Source of the DNA: Uloborus plumipes
Taxonomy: Eukaryota > Arthropoda > Arachnida > Araneae > Uloboridae
Direction: 5' to 3'
Length of the DNA stretch: 64,000 nt
NCBI GenBank assembly: GCA_038373865.1
Contig: JAXGGA010001689.1
Location: 1-64,000, forward strand
In this document: positions 12,198 through 23,696 of the stretch, piece by piece
Position numbering within the stretch: the stretch's first letter is position 1
Layout of the letters: every line of letters starts with the position of its first letter
Translations under genes and position numbers: made by a program
Notes under the pieces: model-generated
The model's input: only the letters and a program-made list of their open reading frames with translations
Databases searched by the model: none
Told to the model about the DNA's origin: nothing

Positions 12198-13689
12198 CCT
12201 GAGGCCCTTCAAGCATAAGAATCTAAAGCATTTAAATTTCTTCTTTTGTGTATTTATTTATTAACATTTTGCCTAACAGGTTTTAACTAAGACTATGAAG
12301 CAGTGTTCATTCCTTTAACATTTCCAAAAATTAGAAAACATTTAATTTCAACTCGGCTTCTACCCACTAAAAAAAAGATATTGCAAAAAAACTCTCATCG
12401 AAATTAATTTTTAAAATTGGAGGCAGGTCATAATGTTAAGTTTGTTTTTTTATTTGTTTTGCCACTTACCTATGCTTCTCTGACTGTAAATTGCAATTTT
12501 AAAACAAAGTTATTTTGCTACATTAAGATCAATATTCAAGTTATGTTTCTGTCAAGATATGTCGCTAAATCTACGCATGGACAAAAAACATTTCAGGAGA
12601 AAATATCCTACAATCTTATTCAGAAAAGTACAGTCATATTTTTATAATGTATCGCCGCTTTCCTGTAGCTGTTCTGACACTGAATTTTGCTTATATCTAC
12701 TGATGTTTAATTTGTTCAACATACATAATAAGTATTCTTCTTTTGGACGTCAGTAGCTCCACTCAGTTTTCTTTATTGAAAAACATTTTCCCCTACAGCT
12801 ATCATTCCAAACTCTCTTGCATCATTAAAATCAATTTTCAATGCCAAGATGTGTCTATATTTTAAACTGTAAACATGTCTGAAACAATTGTTGAAAGAAA
12901 TATCATACTTTCTGAAAAATTATGAAAAATCGCATTTTTGTGGCACAAACTTATTAATTTTGTGTCATGTAATACTCCTACTTCTTCGTCTTACCTGCCA
13001 ACTGGTCTGACGTAGTCAGACCAGCTCAAAATAAACCATTGACCCTGAGGAAGTCCGCAACCAGCAGAGGAGACGAGTAAATATTCTCTCTGGAAATTCC
13101 GAGACAGTCCAAAATGTGTTTGGGGGAAGCTCGGTGCTGGTGGCATTTGGTACACTGGGGAAAGGTTTTCTCGCCATCTGTGTATTTTAAAGTTATGATA
13201 TGGCCAGAAAATCTTGCTCCGAAATCCACTTTAACACATAAAAGTGGGAAAAGGCGAAGAGTCAAGCAATTAGATGTTTTTTTTTTTTTTTTTTTTTGAA
13301 CCATATCGCCACTCACCTGTTTGTTATCTGACTATCTTATTTGCTTTTTTTTTACTGATGCTTAATTTGCGCAACTGCGGTAAGTACTGCCGTGGGCAGG
13401 TAAAGGGCAGTAACTGCAATTTTTTCGATTTTCATTTTTTTGCATTTTTGAAATCTATGTTACATTAGTTTTATGGTACAAGCATCTTTTTTTGGTTTCC
13501 GATGAAAAAAAACTGTTTTTTAACCAATGGTAATTAGCAGTAACTGCATTTTTCGTTGCTGTGGGCAGGTAAACGGCAGTATCTGCATGTCTGCAGGATG
13601 GACATAATATGAATTGCTGTGCAAAAATTGCATCAAGCCGCAAAAACCGTTTTCCTTTGTACCTAAACTGAGCGAAAGTAGGGGTGCCC

Positions 13690-14165
13690 TAATAGGAGGT
13701 CACGGGAGGTCATTGGTTGCACTTGAATGTTCCCAAGGGGGTGTTTTATTCCTTTATGGGGTGAATCAGTGTTAATATCAATGCAGACTTAAGAGATATA
13801 AATTGGCTCTATCACTTGACGATATATCGCCAAGCTTTTGGTCGCCAAGTGCTTGTCGCCAACTTGGTGACCTATCGCCAAATTGGCCACAAATTTGGCG
13901 AAAAAAATTATTTTATGAGTTTGGGTTCAATTTAGCGCTATTGGCGGTATTTTGCGAAAAATCCACTGAATGATGCTAAAATCGGCAATATTTAGAAAAT
14001 GAATCGTTGTAAATCATTTTTGCATTGTTTCGTGGCACATTAGGGGAGTAAATGTTTGAATTGTTTCTTACTTATTCCAAGCACTATTTTAACACTTAAG
14101 GCATCTACTAAAAAATTTACACATAAAAAGAAGTATTGTGGGGTCCATACCAGATTTTTTTCTTT
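13690..14165 (-). repeat. (CATA)n-bearing repeat, copy 2, truncated
   Basis: Minus-orientation copy with the CCCAAGGGGGTGTTTTA, TTGGCGA-rich and GGGGTCCATACCAGA blocks. It lacks the CATA microsatellite half. It faces copy 3, with about 300 bp between them. Confidence 0.65.
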
Positions 14166-14479
14166 CAAATAAAGTTTCTCTCCACTAGCAGACAATATTT
14201 TTCGCGATTTCAAAGATACACAAGCCAAACTTGGCAGACGACAAACAAAAATGCAACAATGAAATGATTTTATTTACATTGTTTTGCTTTCTTTTAATTA
14301 CAGTTACTTTCATACTAACAGACGATAGTTTTTGCAGTTTAATCCCTAGCTGTTGCATTTTTAATAGTACTATGAAAAACATCGTCAGCACAACAAGCAT
14401 TTCAAGCGCTCTTTTTCTCAAAGTGATTTCTTGTTTTGATGCAAAGTACAAAGCATTAACTGATTTGTAGTAATTTTAA

Positions 14480-15235
14480 AACATCTGGTGTGCACGCCAC
14501 ACTAATTCCTTTTACGTTTAAATTCTATAATAAATGCCTCAAGTGTTAAATAGTGCATTAGAGTGAGCAAGATAACAACTCAAGTTTTTACACCCCCAGT
14601 TTGTCACGAATTAATGCAAAATAATGTTTTACAATGATTTATTTTCTAAATATCGCCGATTTTAATATGATTCAGTGAATTTTTCGCAAAATGTATCCAA
14701 TAACGACAAATTGAATCCAAATTAAAAAAAAAAAAATCATTTTTTCGCCAAATTTGTCGCCAACTTGGCGGCAAACACTTGGCGACCAAAAGTTTGGCAA
14801 TATATCGCCAAGTAGTTGCATTAAATCATATCACTCAATCTGCATTGAAATTAACATTGATTTACCCCACAAAGGGGTAAAAGACCCCCTTGGGAACATT
14901 CGAATGCAACCACAAGGAGAGGTGCACAACTAGACTGCCCTCTGAGCCTACATACCAAACTAGAAGCTTCTACGGCAAAAAGTTTTTGAGTTATGCGACA
15001 GGCATACATACATACGCACATACATACAAACATACATACATACATACGCACATACATACGTACATACAGACGTCACGAGAAAACTCGTCATATACGTACA
15101 TATGCACGTACTGATAGGTCGAAAAAACTACTCAACATTCATTCGGGGGTGAGTAAAATCAAAATTTAGACCAAATTTTGAGTGAAATTTTCTTTGTGAT
15201 CACAATACTTCCTTTACTAAGTAAAAGGAAGTAAA
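14480..15235 (+). repeat. (CATA)n-bearing repeat, copy 3
   Basis: Plus-orientation copy of the family described at 8435, with the longest CATA/CGCA microsatellite (about 15003-15065) and the ACTTCCTTTACTAAGTAAAAG end. Together with copy 2 it forms a large inverted pair inside the 13387-15739 element. Confidence 0.7.
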
Positions 15236-18200
15236 AATAGCTGAAGAATCATCAAGTTTTGCTTCATATTTTGCATAATACAATACAGTTTCATTATATT
15301 TTTTAATTATATTTCGCGTTCGTTTATATTAAATCTATATCAAGTGGATACGCGGTATATGTATATTTTTAAATAAAACATATCATTCACAATGCAATAA
15401 TATATTTCGTAATAACATATCTACTCCGCATGTAGTCAAATATGTAAATACTGGACATTTAGTAGCATACTGTGCAGTTACTGCCGACTTCCAGTCAATT
15501 CCGCATGACATTTAGAGTGAAAAGGGCAGGTAAACGGCAGTATCTGCTTTACCTCTCTCTGCGCTTGCAAAATCAAAATTCAATCGATTACCCAAAAAAT
15601 ATATCGGTATAAACATATAGTACCGCCTATGTTCGAAGTTCAATGTTTCATAGATGTTTGTAGGAAATCAAAAACGCGTTTCTTCAAATATCTCGAAATC
15701 TCATTTTTGCAGATACTGCCGTTTACCTGCCCACGGCAGAGTATACTTTTGGATATCAATAGCTTTTGTGAACTTTCTTTGTTTAAAATTATTTTCCCTT
15801 GAAGTTTTTGTCCCCGACTTTTTTGTAATGTAAAACAAATTTTTCCAGTTATATTTCTGCCAAGATTTATATCTCCCCCTCAATTTAAAAACCAAATTGT
15901 GTTATCTAATGATGCAACTAAAAAGTGTTTTTCAAGTATTTTGCTGTTGCCCAGCGAATATGTGAAACCCATGGAATGTTTGATGAAGGCATGAGCATAC
16001 ACATGTACAAATTAGTGTTATTTTAGTCTCCACTATTCAGAGTCATTCTAATCAGAAATTGCTTAACTAAAAGCCCATGTTCTTAATTATTCAGCTGCTG
16101 ACACAATTTGCAAGAATCTACGGGTACGAAGCATTTTAAATTTGTTTAAATTTCATGAAATATCCATCTTTTGACTCTGCTCCAACCCACTACAAGAGTT
16201 TTGACAAAAATCTTTCACTCCGAAAAACAATTTTAGTACGGAAGGGGGAGCGGGAAATTGAAATTAAGTTTGTTTTTTTTTCAACATCTCGACACTTAAT
16301 TGACATTGTTCTGCCATTTTCATTTTTGCTTATGATATACTAACTAATGTTTAGTTTGTGAAACTGAATTTAGTTTACTTCTTTTGGACGTCAATAGCTC
16401 CACTTAATTTTCTTTGTTGAAAAACATTTTCCCCTGCAGATATTGTTCCAAACTCTCCAACAATTAAATCAATTTTCAAATTTTATTTCTGCCGAGATGC
16501 GTTAATTTTCTGAAGCTATTACATGTCGAAAACAATTTTCGAAGAAAATATCATACTTTCTAAAAAAAACTGAGTAATCGCCTTTTGTGGCACAAACTTA
16601 TGGATTTTGTATCATGTAATACTCCTACCAAACAGTCTCAGTCAAGTATTCTGGTGCTGCCCAGCAGATATGCTAAACCCACTGAAAGTTTGAAGAAACA
16701 CATAAGAATCGACAAGTACAAATGGGTGTTATTTTTATCTCCATAGCTCAGAAACATTGAAATCAAGAATTGCTTAACCAAAAATCGCTACTCTCAAAAA
16801 ATCAGCTGCTTAGCTAACTATTAGCCAAATCCAGCACGAGTTTACAGAAACTCGCTAGAATTTACAGCTACAAAACCGTCGTAACTACGTCTACAGTTCA
16901 AGAAATATCAATTTTTGACTCTGCTCTGACACACTACATGAGTTTTTTCAAAAAATCTTGCTCCGAAATCCACTTTAACACATAAAAGTGGGAAAGGGCA
17001 AAGAGTCAAGCAATTATAAGTTTTTTTTTTTTTTTTTTGAAGCATCTCGCCACTTACCTGTTTGTTATCTGATTATCTTATTTGCTCCTTTGTACTGATG
17101 CTTAATTTGCGCAGCTGCGGTAAGTATACTGTTGGATATCAATAGCTTTTGTTAACTTTCTTTGTTCAAATTTATTTTCCCTTGCAGGTTTTGTCTCCCA
17201 CTTTTTTGTAATGTAAAGAAAATTTTTCCAATTATATTTCTGCCAAGATGTGTTTATATCCCCTCCCCATCCATTTGAAAACCAAATTGTGTCTAAGAAA
17301 TCGCCTTTTTGTGCCAAACTTGTGGATTTTGTGTTATATAATACTCCTACCAAAAAAGCCTGTCAAGTATTCTGGTGCTGCCCAGTAGATATGCTAAACC
17401 CACTGAAAGTTTGAAGAAACACATAAGAATCGACAAGTACAAATGGGTGGTTTTTTTATCTCCATGGTTCAAAATCATTGAAATCAAGAATTGCTTAACC
17501 AAAGGTCGCTACTCACAAATAATCAGTTGCTGATGGAACTATTCACTATTTTCATCTCCAGTTAAAGGAAAGTACATGAATCAGTAATGACTTTGTTTGC
17601 ATTTCAAGAAAGATCAATTGTTGACTCTGTTCCAGCCAACCGTAGTTTTTACCAAAAATCTTGCTCCAAAATCCATTTTCATACAGAGAGGGGGGGGGGC
17701 ATGAAATGTGTGTAAAGTTTGCATTTATAAAAAAAAAAGCAATTTTCGACACTGCTTCAGCGGATTAGAAGAGCTTTGGGAAACATCTTTCACCCAAATC
17801 CATTTAACAACAGGGAAGGGGGGGGGGCTAAAAACCTGTCACTGTTGTCTGTACTTTGAGTTTGTGCTTACATCCACATTTAATTTGTGTAAATGAAGTA
17901 AACATCATTCTTTTGACTGCCAATAGATCCACATACTTTTCTTTATTGGAAAATATTTCTCTTGCACTACTTATCTGTCTTTGTTTTTTGTCTTTAAACT
18001 TTTTTCATACTACTGGTGTTTAATTTGCAAATGAAGTATTGCAATCAAGTGAAGTATTTGCAGTGAATCTTTTGCAGATTGACAGCTTCACATAAGTTTC
18101 TTTATTCAAAAATTTTTCCCCTGCTGGTTTTAATTCAAATTTCTTTGCAACATTAAGATGAATTTTAACCATTTTGCAAAAAAAGAAAAAAAAAAAACTT

Positions 18201-20923
18201 TTAATCTTTAAACTTATGACAATTCTCATCTTCAATTTCACAACTTTTAGATTTTGTCATGCTATATTCTTAACTAATGAGTCTCACAACATATCCCGCA
18301 GCTGCACATCAGATGTGCAAAACCCCCTGATAGAGTAAAGAAATGCAATTGACAAGTACAAATCTGTTATTTTTGTGTTTATAGATTTGCATGATTCAAG
18401 TCAAGAATTGCTCTGACAAAAGGAAACTATTTTCAAATAATCATCAGGAGCTTACAGAAACTCCTTAGAATCTAGAGCTACAAAGCCATCTTAACTTTGT
18501 GTACATACCAAGAAATAGTAATTTTTGACTATTTCAATTCTCTAAAATAGTTATTGTGAAGAGTCTTGCTCCCAAAACCATTTTAATTCAGGTCAGAGTG
18601 GTCATTCAATAAAATTTATTTTTAAAAACATTTTGCCACTCATTTGTTGTTGTTCTCTGACTTTAATTTTTACTCATATCTACTTATGTTTAATTTGTGA
18701 AAATGCAGTTAGTGTACTTATTCTGCACGTCAATAACTCCACTTATTTTTTTTAATTAAAAATCATTATTCCAGCAGTTTTTAATCACAATTATTTTGCA
18801 CCATTTAGCTGTACAGCTGGTTCTGTGTTTAACAATGCTTTATTTAACGACTATCTCTATTTAAAGACTTGGTCCCAGACATTCCACTGTAAAGTTTTTC
18901 AAAATTTCGATTAAAACATATTTTCTACTTAAGGGCAATTTTTTTCGTCGCTTGAGAGTGGTTAAATAGAGAACCAACTTTTTTTAATTATGTTTCTGTC
19001 AAGATGTGTCGCTCAAGCGATACATATCGCTAACCAACGTACAAGAAAATGTCATAGTGTTTCAACAGTTATGAAAATGCTCATCTACATGTCACAGCGT
19101 ACGGATTTTTTCCAGTAATACTCCAATTTAAAAGCCTCATATAAGTATTCTGCTGCTGCCAAGCAGATATGCTAAACTCATTGAAAGTTAAAAGAACCAC
19201 ATACGAACAAACAAGTACAAACAGTGTTCCATGAAATTTCCATGACTCACCATTGTTCAAGTCATGACTTGATCTCAAATGTTCAGCCGTGGATTTAACG
19301 CTATGCCAAATTCATGAAGAGTTTATGTAAACTACTGCTATCAAGTAGTATTAACATAGTTTAACTGTCAAGAAATATCAATTTTTAACTCAGCTTCAAG
19401 CCACTGAAAAAGTTTATTGCCAGAAAACTGGCGCACAAATCCAAGGCAAATGTCTTTGATTTTTCTAATAAACAATGGTAACATTACATCTAAATTTAAC
19501 ATTATATTTGCTGTACTTATTTTTGAAATTCGTTAATTATGAATACAGCGATAGCAGCGAAAATCCTTTAAATTTAACCACGGGCGAAGCCGTGGCGGGT
19601 AACGCTAGTTATAAATATAATACGTTGTAATATGGTCAAAAACTTAATCTGGAGATGTAATCGTGTGTTCCGTAAATGATTTGGGCAAGAATCCAAAGAG
19701 CGGGAGCTGGGGGGGGGGGGGAACGTTCCCAAAACCCTAAGTGATTCTGAGGATTCCGACTCAGACTCGGATGGTTTTTTAACGTATGGCACAATTTAAT
19801 CACGCTCTACCAAAGATGGTTCAGCAAATGACCAGAAATTTGAATTATCACTGCCAGGGAAGTCTTTGGGCTAAAACTTTCTAAATTAACTTAACTGTTA
19901 GCCACTGTCGGATCTAGGAGAGAGCAAGGGAGACTTAACTTCGGGCAGCAAAACTTAAGTGTATTGAAAGCCCAAATGCGGTTCTAAAAATGTGTCATGA
20001 ACTTCCTAGGAGTCCAAAAAATTCTTAAAATTACGTTTTTCACCCTCTCATTGCAGAAAATTTCTGAGAAGTGTTCCGACCCCCACTTCCTTTCCTAAGA
20101 TCCCTATGTTTAGAAATGCATTTTAGTACATAAATTCTAAACATTTCCAGAGAAAAGAAGCTTTTGTACCTCTTCTCTTATTAACTAAATTAGCCAAATC
20201 TAATCTAATATCTTTAAACGAGCAATTCTTGTATATATATATATATATATTTCGGATCTCGAAAACGGCTCTAACGATTTCGATAAAACTTGGTATTTAG
20301 ATGGAGTTTTGGTTTCTGAGTTCATCTACGTCGGCGTTTTTTCTGTAAAAACGCCAGTTTTCACAAAAAACCCCGTTTTTTGTGCCTTCATTAAGTAAGT
20401 TTGAGACGCTTTCTTTATCGCCATTTTCTTTATGATTATTATCAATTGTTACCGTTTCATAGCAACCACGTTTTAATTTAACAATGAATTTCATAGTTAA
20501 TCACATCAGCGCGAGTTTAAATTTTATGGTATTTGGCAACGTTAAATTGTTATTGTTTTTTGAAATGTTAAAGCAAGGCTTCACTAGATAGTGTCTTAGT
20601 GGCTGTTTCATTTATTCAAAAGCCATGGGATAAAAGCAGTGGTGATTGTCCAGCGACATTTCTTCAATTTTATGGTAACTTACACGATATAAAAATCGGA
20701 TTGTTTTACTTTTCAAGTAAAACAATCGTGAACTTTTAAAACTTGAGTATAAAAGTGTTACAGTTAGTTTTCAAACACTTTTTTTCCTCCTCAAGAGGGT
20801 TTAGTAACATATTTCAGGTAAAAAATCTATAAATACGAAACTCAATTTTCTTAAAATAATAAGTTTCAAAACAAAATTACATCTATCTAATATCTTTAGA
20901 CGAGCAATTCTTGTATATATATA

Positions 20924-22139
20924 CACTGAAGTGACAAAAGTCATGGGATAGCAATATGCAAATTTTCAGATGGCAGTAGCATCGCATAGAACAGGTATAA
21001 ATGCGCAGTGCTTTTACAGAGCTTTCATTTCTGTTCAAGTTATTCATGTGAAGAGGTTTTAACGTGATGATGACCGCACGACGTGAATTAACAGACTTTG
21101 AACGCGGAATGTTAGTTGGAGCTAGACGCATGGGTCATGCCATTTCGGAAATCGTTAGAGAATTCAACATTCCCAGATCCACTGTGTCAAGAGTGTGCCG
21201 AGAGTATGAAATTTCAGGCATAACATCCCACCATGGACAGCGCAGTGGTCGACCGCCTGCACTTAAAGATCGAGACCGGCGACGTCTGCAAAGAGTCGTA
21301 AATTCTAACAGACAAGCAACACTGCGTCAAATCACCGTAGAAATCAATGTGGGACGTACAATGGACGTGTCTGCTAGAACTGTGCGGAGAAATTTGGATT
21401 TCTTGGGCTATTCCAGCAGAAGACCGACTCGAGTGCCTTTACTGACAGAACGACATCGCTTGCAGCGACTCTCGTGGGCACGTGAGTATATCGGTTGGTC
21501 CCTAGATGAATGGAAAACCGTGGCCTGGTCCGATGAGTCACGATTTCAGCTGGTAAGAGCCGATGGTAGGGTTCGAGTGTGGCGCAGACCCCATGAAGCC
21601 ATGGACCCAAACTGTCAGCAAGGCACTGTTCAAGCTGGTGGTGGCTCCGTAATGGTGTGGGCTGTTTTTTCATGGCATGGACTTGGTCCTCTAGTGCGAC
21701 TGGACCGAACATTGACTGGAAATGCTTATGTGCAGCTACTTGGAGATCACTTGCAGCCATTCATGGACTTCATGTACCCAAACAACTATGGGATTTTTAT
21801 GGATGACAATGCGCCATGTCACCGGGCCACAACTGTTCGCAATTGGTTTGAAGAAAATTCTGGACAATTCCAACGAATGATTTGGCCACCTAGATCGCCC
21901 GACATGAATCCCATTGAGCATTTATGGGACACCATCGAGAGGTCTGTTCGTGCCCAAAATTCTGCCCCATCAACGCTTTCACAATTATGGACGTCTATCG
22001 AGACAGCATGGCTCAATATTCCTGCAGAAGACTTCCAATCTTGTTGAGTCCATGCCACGTCGAGTTGTTGCACTTCGCCGGGCAAAAGGAGGGCCGACAC
22101 GATATTAAGAGGTATCCCATGACTTTTGTCACTTCAGTG
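20924..22139 (+). mobile_element. Young Tc1/mariner element
   Basis: Perfect 27-bp terminal inverted repeats begin CACTGAAGTGACAAAAGTCA (20924-20950 and 22113-22139). They are flanked by the TA duplication (20922-20923, 22140-22141) typical of Tc1/mariner. It encodes one nearly full-length transposase. It interrupts the (TA)n tract of the dimeric Helitron, whose sequence resumes unchanged at 22141. Perfect repeats and an almost intact gene suggest recent insertion. Confidence 0.95.
21064..22047 (+). CDS. Tc1/mariner transposase, C-terminus frameshifted
   Basis: 327 codons from an ATG about 140 bp inside the left repeat; the frame opens MMMTARRELT. Residues 10-60 form a helix-turn-helix (GMLVGARRMGHAISEIVREF...IPRSTVSRVCREY). 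A second DNA-binding region with GQRSGRPPAL follows, then RTVRRNLDFLGY. The catalytic acidic residues are visible: D157 in AWSDESRF, D248 in MDDNAPCH and E285 in DMNPIEHLWD. D248 and E285 are separated by 36 residues, not the 34 of classic Tc1, so this counts as a DD36E arrangement. The frame stops after DFQSC. One frame over, a family-like tail (LVESMPRRVVALRRAKGG) runs to 22106, so a single small indel near 22038-22044 truncated about 20 residues. The enzyme cuts and pastes the element at TA sites. Whether the truncated form works is unknown. Confidence 0.93.
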   Translation: MMMTARRELTDFERGMLVGARRMGHAISEIVREFNIPRSTVSRVCREYEISGITSHHGQRSGRPPALKDRDRRRLQRVVNSNRQATLRQITVEINVGRTMDVSARTVRRNLDFLGYSSRRPTRVPLLTERHRLQRLSWAREYIGWSLDEWKTVAWSDESRFQLVRADGRVRVWRRPHEAMDPNCQQGTVQAGGGSVMVWAVFSWHGLGPLVRLDRTLTGNAYVQLLGDHLQPFMDFMYPNNYGIFMDDNAPCHRATTVRNWFEENSGQFQRMIWPPRSPDMNPIEHLWDTIERSVRAQNSAPSTLSQLWTSIETAWLNIPAEDFQSC

Positions 22140-22508
22140 TATTTCGGATCTCGAAAACGGCTCTAACGATTTTGATAAAATTTTGTATTAAAATAAAGTT
22201 TTGGTTTTTGAGTTCATCTACATCGGCTTTTTTTCTGTAAAAACGCAAGTTTTCACAAAAAACCCCGTTTTTTGTGCCTTCATTAGAAGTTTGACGAGCT
22301 TTCTTTCGCCATTTTCTTTATGATTACTCTTATTGTTACTGTTTCATAGCAACCACGTTTTATTAGAACAATGGATTTCATATTTAATCACATCAGCGTA
22401 AATTTAAATTTTTATGGTATTTAGCAAACGAGTTTTGGCAACCCTTTAAAATTTTTTGTTTTTGAAATTTAAAAGAGATCGATCAAAAGGAAGTTAGAAT
22501 TGGGTGTG

Positions 22509-22800
22509 GGCCGCGTTAGTCCGATCGGTCAATCGTCGGACTCGTAACCAGAGGGTCCCGGTCCGATCATATAGAGGAAGCCCAGCCGATCAAAGATCCA
22601 CCGTCTTCATTAATTTTGGCTGGGGGACGTTAAAAATGTTCGTGGTCATAAAATCCTCCAAGTGAAACGATACCTCTGGGGGATGCTGGGCCAAGGGTTT
22701 GCTCGGCCCTTGGGCCTGGTTCAAAAATGAACAGAGCGCTCTTCAAGGCCCCATTCCGGTTAAACTACGAGTTGTGGTATGTACGGGGCGCCAAATGAAA
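22509..22800 (+). repeat. tRNA-derived SINE inside Helitron
   Basis: It starts GGCCGCGTTAGTCCGATCGG, with an A-box-like first part and a B-box-like GGTCCCGGTCCGATC. It continues through GACGTTAAAAATGTTCGTGG and ends after GGTATGTACGGGGCGCCAAATG. GAATTGGGTGTG lies before it and GAAATTGGGTGTG after it (about 22498 and 22805), a likely target-site duplication from reverse-transcriptase-driven insertion. Confidence 0.8.
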
Positions 22801-23534
22801 TGAAATTGGGTGTGATTTTACGGTGAGCATGGATTAAATAAGGTTGTGTTTTTTTTAAACAAATTACGGCTGTTTTAAAAACATAATTGCAACCAAAGGC
22901 TTAAAAATGCTTTTCAAGTATATCTAAATAAGTACTTCTCATTTTAGAAAAAAACACAAGTTTACAAACCTCTTTTTTTTTTTTTAACCGAGCGGGCTCG
23001 GTCCCCTGGTACTGTATCCTAAAATGACATTTTTGAAACTTCAATTTCAAAAAGATTGCAGTGCGGATTCCCCTTTTCCTTGCCTGACGTCGCCAACTTT
23101 GTGTATGTGTTTTTAAACAAAGGAGCCTTCGAATCTCCCAACCTTTTCCTTAACATCACGTACTATTTCACGAATTGCATGGTAAGAGCCTAAAGATGGA
23201 AACTTTTCTGGCGGGACACCCGAACTCTCCTAAACAATCTAAGAATGCATCTTTTAGTTTTGAATTTATTCTATTTTAGTTCAATTTTGAAATTATTAAT
23301 GGGAGACTACTTCCTCCAATATCTCAAAATATAGTCTAAAACTCCATTTTTAAAACTTCAGTTTAAAAAAGTTTCCCATGACAGCCTCCAAATCCCGGGC
23401 CTTCCAAAGTTATTAAAGATAGTCTGAAATTTATTTACAGCCCTTAATTTAGAAAAATTTCTTGTAAAGGGCTGCCGAATTCAGTTTCCCAAACGTTACT
23501 ACAAAAGATGCCGTGAAATTAAAGTTAAACCACG

Positions 23535-23696
23535 AAGAGATGGCGGGTCGATTGGAAACGGAAACGGACCACTTCATTTAAAAATATGTCGGATTAACGA
23601 GAAAGCACAACTTCACTGCTTACGCGTTCCAGCAGATCCAACCTATTTCAAAATGAAGTGGTCCGTTTCCGCTCTCAGTCGATCCACCATCTCTTT
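23535..23696. repeat. Hairpin element with ~45-bp arms
   Basis: AAGAGATGGCGGGTCGATTG at the left and its near inverse at the right (to 23696) extend over GGAAACGGACCACTTCATTT. This gives about 45-bp arms around a roughly 70-bp loop. It is probably a fold-back MITE inside the hAT element. No target duplication was settled. Confidence 0.6.

Larger units (their letters stand above)
13387..15739. mobile_element. TIR element with 4-bp AGTA duplication
   Basis: The ends are CTGCCGTGGGCAGGTAAA (13387) and its inverse (to 15739), with similarity continuing for about 32 bp. AGTA flanks both sides (13383-13386 and 15740-15743). A related empty site is present in the same window: GCGGTAAGTATACTGTTGG at about 17117-17135 has one AGTA and no insert. 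Copies of the terminal motif GGCAGGTAAACGGCAGTA recur inside at about 13566 and 15526. The interior holds two (CATA)n repeats and no transposase. The superfamily is not recognised. Confidence 0.8.
12360..19450 (+). repeat. Degenerate long repeats in the Helitron tail
   Basis: Blocks of text recur in the same order. One is CTTTATTGAAAAACATTTTC-like (about 12770, 16410, and diverged at 15775, 17155, 17940, 18100 and 18745). Another is TCATGTAATACTCCTAC-like (12965, 16610, 17335). A third is GATATGCTAAACCCACTGAAAG-like (15955, 16667, 17387, 18312, 19165). A fourth is an ATCAATTTTTGACTCTGCT-like block (12350, 16160, 16910, 17610, 18520, 19380). The third block gives spacings of roughly 710-925 bp. 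The TIR element at 13387-15739 interrupts one unit. No coding potential is seen. Confidence 0.65.
9943..19608 (+). mobile_element. Long decayed autonomous-type Helitron
   Basis: It starts A|TCTATATATATAAAATC (9943) and ends CTAG|T (19608). A hairpin, CCACGGGCGAAGCCGTGG, lies about 10 bases inside the end. No target duplication flanks it. Near the 5' end are a possible N-terminal frame (10755) and a PIF1-type helicase remnant (about 11119-12197). The HUH replication domain is gone. The remaining 7 kb to the 3' end is non-coding, built of degenerate long repeats, and interrupted by a TIR element at 13387-15739. The whole unit lies inside the hAT element 9744-24280. Confidence 0.85.
20204..23009 (+). 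mobile_element. Helitron with dimeric 5' end (copy 1)
   Basis: It starts A|TCTAATATCTTTAAACGAGC (20204) and ends CTGG|T (23009). A hairpin, CCGAGCGGGCTCGG, lies just inside the end. The 5' terminal sequence, followed by (TA)n and TTTCGGATCTCGAAAACGG, is present twice head to tail (20204 and about 20888). It carries a SINE (22509-22800), and a Tc1 element has inserted in the second 5' unit. The same dimer with the same SINE recurs at 46045-47632. No Rep/helicase is present. Confidence 0.8.

Noticed and set aside
14231..14470. 79-codon frame with a hydrophobic start as a secreted peptide
   Set aside because: It occupies the spacer between two repeat copies, is T-rich, and has a competing frame on the other strand.
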